A DNA stretch of 64,000 nucleotides, from contig JANQBS010000183.1 in assembly GCA_033085395.1 (NCBI GenBank), positions 16,184-80,183 on the forward strand, read 5' to 3'. The translations under genes and the position numbers were made by a program. The stretch comes from Xanthoparmelia taractica. Its lineage: Eukaryota; Ascomycota; Lecanoromycetes; Lecanorales; Parmeliaceae. Positions 34,178 through 45,176 of this stretch are shown in pieces (position 1 is the stretch's first letter; every line of letters begins with the position of its first letter). The notes under the pieces were generated by a model, which did no database searches, was not told the origin of the DNA, and saw nothing but the letters and a program-made list of their open reading frames with translations.

Positions 34178-36069
34178 ATGGAGACACGATGGTCTACGGC
34201 GGAACGGTGTCATTCAGCTGGTCGAATAACGGTGAAGCTCTTGTTCTCATGGCTAGCCGCCTCCTCAATTGTCTCAGTAACAGCAGCAGCGTCGTGGGTA
34301 AACGGCTGGCTCAATGGGGCAAACCAGTTTCCTATTATTTCGTTACCTCCGGAAACCGCTCACGACCATCAGTCGTCTCATAACTCTCCCAACCCAGAGC
34401 AAGACTTCACGCTGAGGCATCTGTTCGTGCATGGCTTATATGAATATCGGAATTGCAACCGGCGTTTGGACGTCAAGCCTGAGGACGTTATCTGGGCTAT
34501 GCGAGATGGGACTGGCGAGAAGTCCCGACTAGAAACGCTACGTGCGAGGTCTACACGAACCACCATACAGAGACTCTCAGACCGCAGAGTCCCAACAATG
34601 CAGTCGCTGTACCAGCAGGCAAGACTTAGGGGCTCATCTCCCACGCTCGATGCATCCGCATGGACTATAGATAAGGTATCTGGACCTAATACCACCGACA
34701 AAGAAACAGTTGTGAGCCTAGCGAAGATGTCATGGAACGCTTACAACATCGAGCCTAAGACTGGCGAATGGCAAGATGAGACTGGCAGATTTAACCATAC
34801 ACAGGGCTTTGGATGGGAAGGGGATAGTCTAAGGGGTCATATATTTGCAAACAAGGACAATTCCACCGTTGTAATAGCACTAAAAGGCACTTCCCCAGCA
34901 GTCTTCGATGGAGCCGAGACAACCACAAACGACAAAGTGAATGACAATCTCTTCTTCGGCTGTTGTTGCGGTCAGGGTGGCCAATATCTTTGGCATCCCG
35001 TCTGTGATTGTATGACGGCAGCTTACACATGCAATCAAACGTGCCTTGTTAAGGCTTTGAGGGAGGAGAATCGGTACTACGCAGCCTCAATTGAACTCTA
35101 TGGTAATGTCACGGAGCTATATCCAACTTCAAACATATGGCTTGCGGGTCATTCGTTAGGAGGTTCCACGAGTGCTTTACTGGGTTTAACGTTTGGACTG
35201 CCAGCTACAACCTTTGAAGCTCCAGGGGAAGCCCTTGCCGCCGCAAGGCTCGGGCTTACGTCGCCACCAGGGGCTCATCCAAGTGCTCCCCAGACAAGAA
35301 AGTATACAGGAGCCGTTCATTTCGGCCATACTGCTGATCCCATCTTCATGGGCAGCTGCAATGCGGCGACCTCTGCATGTACTCTGGGCGGTTACTCGAT
35401 GCAGACTGAATGTCACACTGGCTGCGTCTCACGTTACGACACCGTTGCGGATAAGGGATGGCGGGTTGGGATTGGATATCACAAGATTCGCAGCGTAGTC
35501 CACGACGTACTTGAAGCATATGATGAGGTGCCGCCTTGTGTCCCAGACGAGGAGTGTGTCGACTGCTTCAATTGGAAATACTTTAGAAGCAATGGGACCG
35601 ACAAGCCTCCTTCGTCGAGCAGCAGCTCGTCAACAGCAGTACCAACGCGAACTACAACCTGCCAGACCCCCGGATGGTGGGGTAAGTAATGTTTCTCCGC
35701 TGCCTTTGAGACGAGCAGCTAATGTCTTCAGGATGCCTTGATGAAACCACAACGTCAAGTTCGACGAGATCTTCGAGCTCAACGACCACAACGGAAATGC
35801 CAACGACGTCCTGCGTTAGATACGGTTGGTTTGGAGGGTGTCTCGAAACGACCACGTTATCACCAAAGGCTACGCCCACGAAGGCCACACCTGCATTAGG
35901 GACGTCCTGCACTAAGTATGGATGGTTTGGACGCTGTCGCGAGGCTAGTACCGTGCCTCGGATCACGGAATTACACACTGCCACCCATACGCGAGCTATA
36001 ACAACCACCAGGCCATTGACAGAACTTCGACACATCACTTCGATGACGGCAGTGAAGACGTCGATTTGA
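34178..36069 (+). CDS. ATG15: Autophagy lipase Atg15 (class 3 lipase)
   Basis: Model: join(34178..35681, 35732..36069), 50-base intron, 613 residues. Atg15 is the vacuolar phospholipase that breaks autophagic bodies and other intravacuolar membrane vesicles. A signal anchor lies at about residues 18-40 (TVKLLFSWLAASSIVSVTAA). The catalytic serine is in LAGHSLGGS (about 328). Conserved blocks include HLFVHGLYEYRN, VVIALKGTSP, CCCGQGGQYLWHPVCDC and YTGAVHFGHTADPIFMGSCN. Several NxT/S sites fit a lumenal glycoprotein. The intron sits just before the C-terminal tail, which has three copies of a Cys-x3-Gly-Trp-[Trp/Phe]-Gly-Cys motif spaced by Ser/Thr-rich linkers (CQTPGWWGC, CVRYGWFGGC, CTKYGWFGRC). 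An upstream in-frame ATG at 34067 would add 37 residues. Confidence 0.93.
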
Positions 36070-36809
36070 GCAAGCTGCAGAAGCACAAGCAGAACCAATT
36101 ATCAGTCCATTCCCACAATTACGAAACGGGCATACTATCTATTCCCACAGCTACAATCAGACCACATCGTTGTTCTCGTTGAGTTTTTTGATATCATTTT
36201 TGCGTTTTCTGCTGTTTGAAGCATAGCGTATCGGCACAAGCGACGGCATTATGGGACTGTGTTGCATGGAGTGGTGGAGGCATGGAGACTTGAAGTAGCG
36301 CAGGCGTTGGAAGGCTAGGGTATCTATCTTGACATTAGTCGCCAAACGGCGAGAGACCTATGTTGTATAGTGACCACCAATGAGTAGATGACCTCCTGCC
36401 CAGTTTAACTGGAGGTTTGAAGGCGAGTGACAGATGGTCAGATAGATGTTCGGGTATAACGGATCAGGTGGTCAACAGAAAGGTACACTATCAACTATGC
36501 TTAATCTACTGTTCGTTGACAATCCGAGTTGAGGGACACATGGTCTCAGAATACAAGCTATTACGGACGATAGCTCGCACTTCCTAATCATCCATATTCA
36601 TATTCATGGACCAGAAGGGAGAGCATAGGTCACAAGAGGTAGCGGACAACGAGGCGATATCGTTCAAAACAAGGGGGAACCTCAAGGATGGATGTGTAAA
36701 GTTTATCTAAAACAAGTGTAACGATCTTTCAGCCTCATCCTCGCAACTATATGCGGTAGAAGGGCATGCTTCCCCTTGGTATCGTTCAAGAACTGTTTGA
36801 ACGAGCAGT
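36070..36809. other. Intergenic region
   Basis: A 740-base space between Atg15 and the small LEA-like gene, which are convergent. No gene or notable repeat is seen. Confidence 0.5.
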
Positions 36810-37279
36810 CTAGCTGAGCCCCAATGGGTTCTGCGCATCTTGCTTCCCTGCACCCGTTGCACCCTTGGCCGTGTCGCCAGCGCCAGAGGTTGTATCGGAG
36901 ACGGTGTTCCCCGCACCCTTAGCCGTGTCACCAACGGTGCCTGTCAAGCCTTTGGTGGTGTCACCGAGGGTGTTGCCAACCCCACCAACTTTGGATAGGT
37001 CAGTAGTCTTGATCGAGAGGTCAAGTAAGCTGGGACTGAAAGAGAAATAGCTTACCAGCGTTTCCCGCAGTGTCTGTCACGCCACCTACGGTCTTGCCTG
37101 CTGTGTCGGTCGCGCCGCCGACAATGCCTTCCCCAACAGAATTAGCATGGCTTAATATACGTGCGAGCTCCAGTTACAGAGGCGGATGATTGGCTGCAAC
37201 CAGATCAAGGACATTGCATTGCGTGGGACATGTCAAGCAAGTTTATGGACAGGGATTGCCCACCTCCTAATTTATCCAT
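36810..37279 (-). CDS. Small LEA-like / Gly-Thr-Asp repeat protein
   Basis: Model on the minus strand: 37279..37264, 37127..37056, 36988..36810; introns 136 and 67 bases; 88 residues. The protein is built from a repeated hydrophilic unit of about 7-11 residues around G-[DN]-T-[AVT]-[KGS]: GGATDTAGKTVGGVTDTAGN, then VGNTLGDTTKGLTGTVGDTA and KGAGNTVSDTTSGAGDTAKG. It ends in KQDAQNPLGLS. Such repeats resemble late-embryogenesis-abundant or hydrophilin-like proteins that protect against drying, but no single family is certain. The first exon is only 16 bases (MDKLG plus one base). Its splicing is inferred from phase and from continuity of the repeat. No long open frame marks this gene, so it is easily missed. 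Confidence 0.7.
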
Positions 37280-37999
37280 GTTGGTGAGCAGGGTTGTACT
37301 GCTGGTGATGATGTTAGCTGGGGAGGCGGGTTTGTTAAAAGATGTCGATGCACGAGATTTGGTATTTTCTATAAATTGTTTTATCGGTGATAGAAGGAAT
37401 CTCGACTTTTAAAACTTTGGGGAGGTTTGGAAGTTTGAAGTGATGGTAGGAAAAAGGAATAGGACAACAGCAGATAGATATAAGTACTCAGTAAACAATC
37501 GTCCACCCTTTTGACGTCAACCAAAAACCCAAAACCCCACCAGCGCCAAGCCCACCACCAACAGAAGTCAAAACACCTGCCGCCCTGGCCTTGGTTGCGG
37601 CACCAACCCGTGCACAAGAACCGGTCGGTTCATAAAGTCAGCTTTATAGGTACTCTAAGACAAAACTTTCGAATTGCGCAAAGTCAGCGAAGCCACAGGG
37701 TCAGTGTCTGAGCTTCGACGCCAGCCACATTCTGCTCATCTCAAGCTTCAAACCGATGCCTGGTTTGAGGACCCCCTCTTCATACAGGGACGGATAGACA
37801 TATGATGCTGCTGGTCCGGTGGTATGACAGTCTCGAGAGGTAGCGTAACTCGTAGATGAGCGGTCACTCTGGGCTTATACCCTGCAATCCTAACGCAATC
37901 AAGCTCGGCAAGCATGTCACGGGGCACATATTGGGTTGCAAACCTTCATATCCATATACCACAAGGCATTCGCTGGTTTGAAATCGCTTAGGCTCTACC
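37280..37999. other. Intergenic region
   Basis: 720 bases with no supportable gene. The part next to 37280 should hold the promoter of the small LEA-like gene. Confidence 0.5.
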
Positions 38000-39029
38000 T
38001 CATACTACCAATCTGACCTTTAGCTTGTCTTCTTTGACAATTTCATCCTTCTTTGCCATAAGTTCAGGCATGTCCAAAGTGCAGTTGATGTACCTCCCGG
38101 CCAGCCAGTCGTGCTTCTCTTGCGTCAAATAGACGATAGTATCGGCGGGGAGCTCGGTACTCTCGGTAAAACTCGGTAGCATAAGCAAAGGTCTGGTTAC
38201 ACAGAAGAGCAGACTGCAGACTGTATGGCGGATGACACACCATACTTGATGGAATCTGGCACACCACCAGGATCCATGATGTCCGTGCCCAAGATATTTC
38301 CGGGGTGAATGGAGAATGCGAGAACTCCTTTGTGTCCGTATTCGGAAACAACAAACTCAGTAAATCGAAGGAGGGCGAGCTTTGACGTTTGATAGGAACT
38401 CAAATCCGGCGAAGTGAGATGAGATCCCACGCTGCTGACATTGACGATCTGCTTGTCGCCCCCTTTGAGCATCAGTGGCAGAAAAGCGCGGGTCACCAAG
38501 TAGGGGCCTCGCAAATTCACGTTCCAGGTCTTCCGCCAATTTTCAGGTGACTATCGATGATTGGGCTTGGAGTGCCAAGTATGCCAGCATTATGAACGAG
38601 AATATCGAGGCGCCCAAACTGCGTTTCACTATCTGCTGCTGCACTCTCGATGCTCTGTTGAATCGTCACGTCGAGCTTGATTTGCAGTACCTCTGGAGGG
38701 TGCTTCTTTGCTGCCACAGCAGCATCCCTGATATCTTTTTCGAGTGCTCCTTGATCGGAGCGGGCACCTATGGCAATGCAGGAAGCGCCCGCTTTGGCAA
38801 AAGAGAGGGTAATGGCTCTGCCAATCCCCTTAGAGGCACCGCAGATGAAGATGTTCTTACCACGGAGGTTGGCTTTGCAACTGTCGATTGCCTCATACGT
38901 ATCACTGTGCACTTGCCTTGTGTAGTCATCTCCTATAATCAAGGTCAGTCCTGCGTAACTTTTGTAAGGTAGCAATGACCGAATACCAGGTCCAGCGAAC
39001 GGATTTTTAACATCCTTGGGTGGAGGCAT
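38000..39029 (-). pseudogene. Short-chain dehydrogenase/reductase with a one-base frameshift
   Basis: Minus strand, inferred exons 39029..38987, 38932..38246, 38171..38000 (introns 54 and 74 bases). The coding total is 902 bases, one short of 301 codons. Classical SDR features are all present: cofactor loop CGASKGIGRAI (about 50-60), HNAGILG (about 137), catalytic Ser in VNVSSVGSHL, YQTSK (Tyr-x3-Lys) and a C-terminal DTIVYLTQEKHDWLAGRYIN. Near 38544-38552 the frame changes. Before it the protein reads TPSPIIDS; after it reads PENWRKTWNVNLRGPYLVTR, a normal SDR continuation but in another frame. Read literally, translation stops at 38517 after about 152 residues. Either the gene has just been lost or the assembly has a base error. 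The last intron (GTATGG donor) is weaker. Substrate unknown. Confidence 0.78.
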
Positions 39030-39877
39030 TCTGCCGATCCTGCAACTGCAGTCGCTGAGGATCAACAACGAGCGAGACGAACGTCTTCTTATACGTGTAC
39101 GTCCACTCAAGACCTCGTGCTGAGAGCACGCCTTCTGTGTATCCGACTGATCCGCGCCATAATAGAGATAAGAGCTCGAGCGTTTAGTGATCAACGCGGT
39201 GAACATGCCACCGGCATGATTGGTGCCGGTTCCGCAGCAAATCCATCCGTTATTGTGGTGGTAAAAGGATTGGTGAAGTTTTCAGGAAGCCTGTGGCAGG
39301 ATCTATGCGACTTCAACTGGGGGACCCTGGAACTATCTCTGGGTGGTACTTCTGCCCCTCGTGTTGGAATTTGGCACTACTCAGCCCTATCGCTTGTATA
39401 TAGTCAGATTTTTCAGTAGCTGCAAACCATCCGTCACCCACATTTGCAACACCTCGTGCCTTAGATGGGGCGCTATCCGAGATCTTGGCGCAGAACACTA
39501 GCACATAGCACCCTCCGTATGAGCACACCCAAGATTTTCGATTTTTTCAAAGTTTGCACTGTACGAAGTACTTCAGAAGTAGCTCTTGATCCTCAGATTC
39601 TGAATTTAGTCGTTCTAGACCTTAGGGTCTGTCTAGTGATTTCTCAATTCAAATCATGCGGGAATACCAGATATTATTTGGTTGCCCTGATGTCCGAACT
39701 TGCTGCATGTCCTATCGAATTCTATTCGTACATGATGGTCTGTTGTGGCATGTGAAATATCAAATGTTCTTTAACAGGTCTTCAACCGACAATATAATAC
39801 AGGCGAGACGCTAACCCCAAGCCAGGGGCCGTGAATGCCATACGCGCTGTACTTTAGTCCAATACTTAGCATAGAAT
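39030..39877. other. Intergenic region
   Basis: 848 bases with no gene. A palindromic GTACGAAGTACTTC word occurs at 39561-39574. Confidence 0.5.
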
Positions 39878-40635
39878 TCAAGACTTCTTCGGGGGTGCCT
39901 TCGCTGGCACTGCCGGTATTTCAGAGGCTTTGGCAGAAGATGCCCTCGGTTTTTCCGGCGCTCTGTTCTGCGTCGGTTTAGTTTGAGGGGCCTTGAGAGG
40001 TTCGGCTTTGGGCTGTGGAGCCTTCGGCTGGGGTGCTTTTGCCTGTTGTGTCTTGTTCACACCGTTTTTGGACGCTCCCAGCTTGGGCGGCGGGGGCCTC
40101 TTCGCCCTCGCTGCCTTCTTGCGCTCCAGTTCGGCCTTCTGTGCTTGCAGCAATTGCTTCCTCTTCCATTGCAGCTCCTTCATCTGTTTTTCAGTGATCT
40201 GCCAGACCACAGGATCTCGAAGGATCTTAGCTCTGCGGGCTTGAGCTGCCTGAGGTGTCGGTGCTGCTTGTATGTATTGGATTTGTGGCTGGGTGAGCTG
40301 TTGCTGTGAAGTAGGAGCTTGCGACACAAACTTTTGTGCTTCGGCGGTGTCGGCAAATTCCTCGAGAGCCTTCTGTTTGTCGGCAAGGGAGAGGACTGGG
40401 CAGATTTGAGAGATCAGCGTGTTTGCTTAAGAGTACAGGGTCATCTTACCTGCGCTGTTCAAAGTAGATGCCAACCCTTGTAATGTGGCCTTGTTAGGTT
40501 CCACGCCCAAGGTAACCGAAAAGAGCCTTGAATGTATCGCAGATCAGCATGCCTCGTTTCAGACGAGCATTGTTTTAAACAGATGGGGAAGCGGTAAATG
40601 TTTGGAAGGTCGGCTCACTTGTTGGCAATGTCCAT
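39878..40635 (-). CDS. Small Lys/Ala/Pro-rich protein of unknown function
   Basis: Model on the minus strand: 40635..40619, 40526..40450, 40395..39878; introns 92 and 54 bases; 203 residues. The three exons join to MDIANKLFSVTLGVEPNKAT then LQGLASTLNSAVLSLADKQK and ALEEFADTAEAQKFV. A helical block follows with DPVVWQITEKQMKELQWKRK (about 108-127). The C-terminal third is low-complexity Lys/Ala/Pro/Gln (APQPKAPQPKAEPLKAPQTK). The phases fit exactly, which supports the splicing. No known domain is recognised. The charged helices and basic tail suggest a nucleic-acid or scaffold partner, but that is speculation. Confidence 0.72.
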
Positions 40636-43478
40636 GGTGAAGCAGGGCTAACGTTTTCCCTAGGATAGTGTAGATATGTGTATTGAATGGATAATGAGGC
40701 AGTTGTTAGAGTAGGAAGTAAAGCGATATCGTGTGTAGTATGCTTGACGTCAAAAGAGCACAAGATCAAGGAAATTACGGTCGCGTGAGTGGCGGCAAGG
40801 AAAAGTCTTGGTCCTGGTCCAACGCCAAGGCTTCTCCCTTCCCCACATCAACAATGGTGACGACTTGTAGGGCTGAAAACGCGATAACTCTCATTTTCAC
40901 TCTATCAATAAATAATGATTAATATTCATGATAATCATGATAACAACGAGTCTGGAATCATGTCAGATATTTGGTAGTAAGAAAAGATATATATAAAAGC
41001 CATTGGGAAAATCACCCAATACACAATAAAAGCACGGAAATAATCATTGCAACTTGAAATCCTTCTCCCATATAGTTAGATATTTTATCTTGCTACCACT
41101 GCTGTTCTGGCGGCGTGCCTGCACGTTGGACCGTTGAGCAACAGCAGTCATGCCCTCTAGTAACGACTGCGGACTAACGTTGTTGAAGACAGCTGAAGAA
41201 GGGTGATGAATGGGCTCATATATGCAGATGGAAATGCATCTCACACATCTATGCTGAAGCTTCATTTTCAAAGGACTTAGGTCAGTCTAGCTAATCTGAA
41301 AAAGAGATGCCTTGTGAGTCCCACGGACACGATCGGTTTTGGCTCATCAGTCAAACCAAAACTCTGGCCGTTGAGCCCTTTCTCACTCTCTCATGAACTC
41401 CATCATGCTGATGCCTATGCAAGATCATACTGCTATCATGGCACACATGCTTGTTGCGATTCCTTTCTTATGCCCTTCTTTTGACCCATCGAATAGCTCA
41501 TCTTATCATCTTGTTCTGCCAGTGATTGTTGCTGAGTCGCCACAACCATGGTTGCAACGAAATCATGACCCTCCTTCATGATCCAAGTCGAGCTATCGTG
41601 AGATGTTTCATCTTTTACGATTCCCTTCAGCCTCCGATCAGAGGTCAGCCGAGGTCCGTTGTCCTCTTTGGTTGATTTCATTGGCTACCTACACCTTCTA
41701 CTCTTAGACTTGCAAGTGATTGACTGCGTGCAGGCCGCGCTATCCCCTTTACAGTCATCTAGCACCAATACTCACGTATGCCGTTGATTCAATTATGCAG
41801 TATGATGCGTACATATTTCTTGGTCCTATAGGTCTTGTCATTTGCAAAACTTTAAGGCAGCTCTTAAGCGTCCTAGCTCCAAGACTGCAGCTTTGGTTTT
41901 TGGAATCGGTTTTCCTCAAGCCTGTGCCTTCCGTGCTATTCCCAGACACTGTACCCAAGCAGTTCCTCCCTCGAACATGCAGCTACCTCTTACACTGCAA
42001 CTCCCTTGCCGGAAATTTCCACAAACAGTCCTATACGATGTGGAAGCGTTAGCAGATTGGCATCTGTTCCTACAACTTACAACTTACAAAATGGACAGTC
42101 ATGTGCAACCTCCAGCTCGCATCTGGTTGGTAGGAGCTTAAGCAGGACTTCTGCGTCTGCACTGCCGCTTAGAGAAGGGTCTGGTGCACAGCCACTACTG
42201 TTCTCCCCGCAATATGTTACGCCCTCATGGCTCGTCGCATATGCGGTTCGGCAAACAGCATATGCTTGCATAGTTGACAAGCCTCGTGGGCCATGGCATT
42301 GAAGGCTGCCATGTGGACTCAAGCACTGAGTTTTCGATCGACATCAATCTAAGCATTGCGGGGTTCGGTACACCGCAGTGCACATGTCCTTGTACCGTCG
42401 ACTTTTGCATCACTGTATGGTCTCGGAGTCTTTCAGACGTTTGAGCCAGGGTCCACCTGCATAACGGCTATTTACATACCGCAGAATCATGACGCAAGGA
42501 AGACGCGCGGAACCTTAATTCGACAGTCAAGGAGGCGAAATGCAATTCTCCTGGTCTGGACCGAACCGGCATCAGCTCATATAGAGCACGAGTTTGGCTT
42601 CAACAACACGATCGTAGCTGGTCGGGTCACATAGCGGAGACCCACACTTATCTGTCAGCCTCGAGTCTCCTAAAGCCAGCTGCTCACGGCATGTGAGCAC
42701 AGACTGCCCTGCTTAACGCATCGCTTTATCTCTGAACGCCGCTTACTTTTCGCCATGGACATCTGCAAAAGCTTCGGTATCGCAAAGATTACAGCATGAA
42801 GAATCAAGCATCCCCGTGTATACCAACTGCTGTGCGCACTGCTCTGCCTGACGTCGCTGGCGTCTAGTCTTGAGAATGAGAAGGAGTCCCGGTCTCACAA
42901 CCTACTGGTTAGCTTCTGCGCTCAACTTTTGAACATGGCAAGACACGGGGCCCTTCACGATGGGACCTTTCATTAGTGTCAATCTGAGCCTCGGACTACC
43001 GACTGAAGTCTCCTTAGAACGCCTCTACGGGCTTGCCGGAAACCCCCGTGTACCATCTCCAGATACTGCCAACCAGACGGAACGGTTGGTCGGTCAAATG
43101 GGCTCCACCATGACTTTTTGGCCTGTTCTCTACGTAGCATGTACAAAGAAAGTGGCAGGCCGCTGGCAACATCATTCTGTATGGCCCTCTTGGCTTGCAT
43201 AGGATTACAAGAGCGCCTCCTTGAGAAATGTCCCGTTGGTTCAAGAGGGACCACAAGAAGATCAATCTTTAGTAGGACCAGGACTTCCTCTGGGTCTCAT
43301 TATGCAATGACTCAACTCGCATGTCTAAATTGTTAAATGGGTTCTATTGTGATTCGTGGCCAGATGGTGTACAAGCTTTCGAGTCCCCTCTAACAAACAG
43401 GGTTACCATAAATCAACGCAGAAGCTAAAACTCTTTCCAAAAATCAAGATTATTCTAGCAATACAGCGAATCTCGAAC
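40636..43478. other. Long gene-poor region
   Basis: 2.8 kb with only short, unrelated open frames on both strands and normal base composition. No tRNA, repeat or decayed gene could be recognised by eye. It may hold non-coding transcripts or very diverged sequence. Confidence 0.5.
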
Positions 43479-45176
43479 CTAGAAGCTGGACTTCTCCTCT
43501 TCGGCCAGCATAGTAACCTTGCAGCTAATTCCATCTCTTGGCCTCAAAACTAAACGCCACATCTTCCACAGTTCAGGATTGTCCACCGTGATGTCACGTT
43601 CAAAGCGATACATACTCAGAAGACAGATGACGAGACACTTCATCTCGGTCTCCGCAAATTTACGGCCAATGCAACCCCTTGGACCTTGTAGGAACGTCAT
43701 GAATGCGTTAGTCGTGTGGTCAGCAGGGAGATGATCCCATCGATTGGGGTCAAAGACGTTGGCAGTGTCGCCCCAGAAAGAAGGCAGGCGATGTATAGCG
43801 TTGGCGTGAATGTATACCGTTGTGCCGGCGGGGATATCGTAGCCACCAAGACGATCATCGGCAATGGTTTGGCGTACTGTCATCGGGATAGGGGGAATGT
43901 ACCGCAAGGATTCGCGACATACGTTGTCCAAGTAGTGAAGATTATCAGCGTCAAGTTTGGAAAGACGCTCGACGTCATTCCGGGTCACCGGATCGAAGAG
44001 GAAGGGGTAGTGTTGTTTGATCTCTGCTCTGACACGATCTTGAATTTCGGGATGCGTTGCGAGCAGGTGAAGGGTCCAGGCAACACCAGTTGCCGTTGCT
44101 AGATGACCAGGTTAGCAGCTGCTTCAGATGATGTCCTCCACATTGATTGGTACTATCTTACTGTCATGGCCAGCACCAAGGAATGTCATCACCTGATCGC
44201 GCATGGTATTAAAAGACAGAGAAGCCTCGCCCGCAGCTTCCATCTTCATATTATCTTTGACAATGAGAGCAATGATGTCTTTGTCCTTTGCGTGTGTCTT
44301 TTGGTGCTTCTGGCGCACGATGTCGTTCGCCTTGCTAATGATTATGTTGCGGCTTTGAAGAACATCCCGATTCATCTTCGCGGGCAGATATTTCGTTTGT
44401 GGAATAAAGGCGGCGAGCCCGTGCAACAGGCGGGAGGTGATATCGAAAGCAAAGACGAGGCGATAAGCTTCACGGATCGGTGTTTCGGGGTGCTCAAGGG
44501 AGTCTAGATCGGTACCGAAGCCAGCTTCTCCGATGATGTCCAGAGTGGTCCTATTGAGCCATTCAAGGATTTCAATCTTTTTGGTATGGGCCTTCTCGGC
44601 GAGCATGTCGCGCTCCCAGAGCGTGGACAAGAGTAGGGATTTCCGCCAGAATATAGGTGTCAAAGCCTTGATGGATTGGGTGGAGAAGCCTGGAGCCAGG
44701 GCTTTGCGCTGTTGCTTGTGTGGATCACCTTCGGCGAGTAAAACACCCTCGCCTAAGATGCGGACCATCCATTGCTTGGCTCTGTCCGGCTTGGGAAAGT
44801 TGTACGGATTCTTGATGCACATATGGTTGAGAGCGTCGTCGTCGGCGATGGAGAGCCTTTCAGCACCGAAGGGAAAGAAATAGCGAATGATTGGGCCGTA
44901 CTTCAAATGCCATTCTCGGTTAGGCACGCCGACTTCGTATCTGATGATGGTGAAGAATTGGCCCCAGAGAGGGAATCCGGGGACAGTTGGAACATTGCGA
45001 AGTGGAGAGACGTGGAAAGGGTGGATGTATGACCAATATACCAGATAGACCAAAATGCTGACAGTAAAAGTGCCGCCAAAAACAGGTCCAGCTGGATATT
45101 CAGCGAATATTTGAGCTGTTACGGCGGCGCCAACAGACAGTAGCAGTAGCGGCAACACCTCCAATCTGATTGCCAT
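43479..45176 (-). CDS. Cytochrome P450 monooxygenase
   Basis: Model on the minus strand: 45176..44162, 44098..43479; one 63-base intron; 544 residues. The N terminus has a membrane anchor (about 5-50, including EVLPLLLLSVGAAVTAQIF and a second hydrophobic run). P450 hallmarks are the I-helix AGHDTTATG created by removal of the intron (about 334-342), the K-helix ExxR in CRESLRYIPP (about 403), and the heme loop FLQGPRGCIGRKFAE (Cys ligand, about 482). It belongs to the CYP3/CYP4-like microsomal group of fungi; the family number and substrate cannot be read from sequence. An in-frame upstream ATG (45347) would add a non-typical 57-residue leader and is rejected. No cluster partner is next to it. 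Confidence 0.9.

Noticed and set aside
38172..38245. A second frameshift in the dehydrogenase
   Set aside because: The apparent frame change here is explained by a 74-base GT-AG intron that restores the conserved C-terminal SDR sequence, so only one frameshift is claimed.
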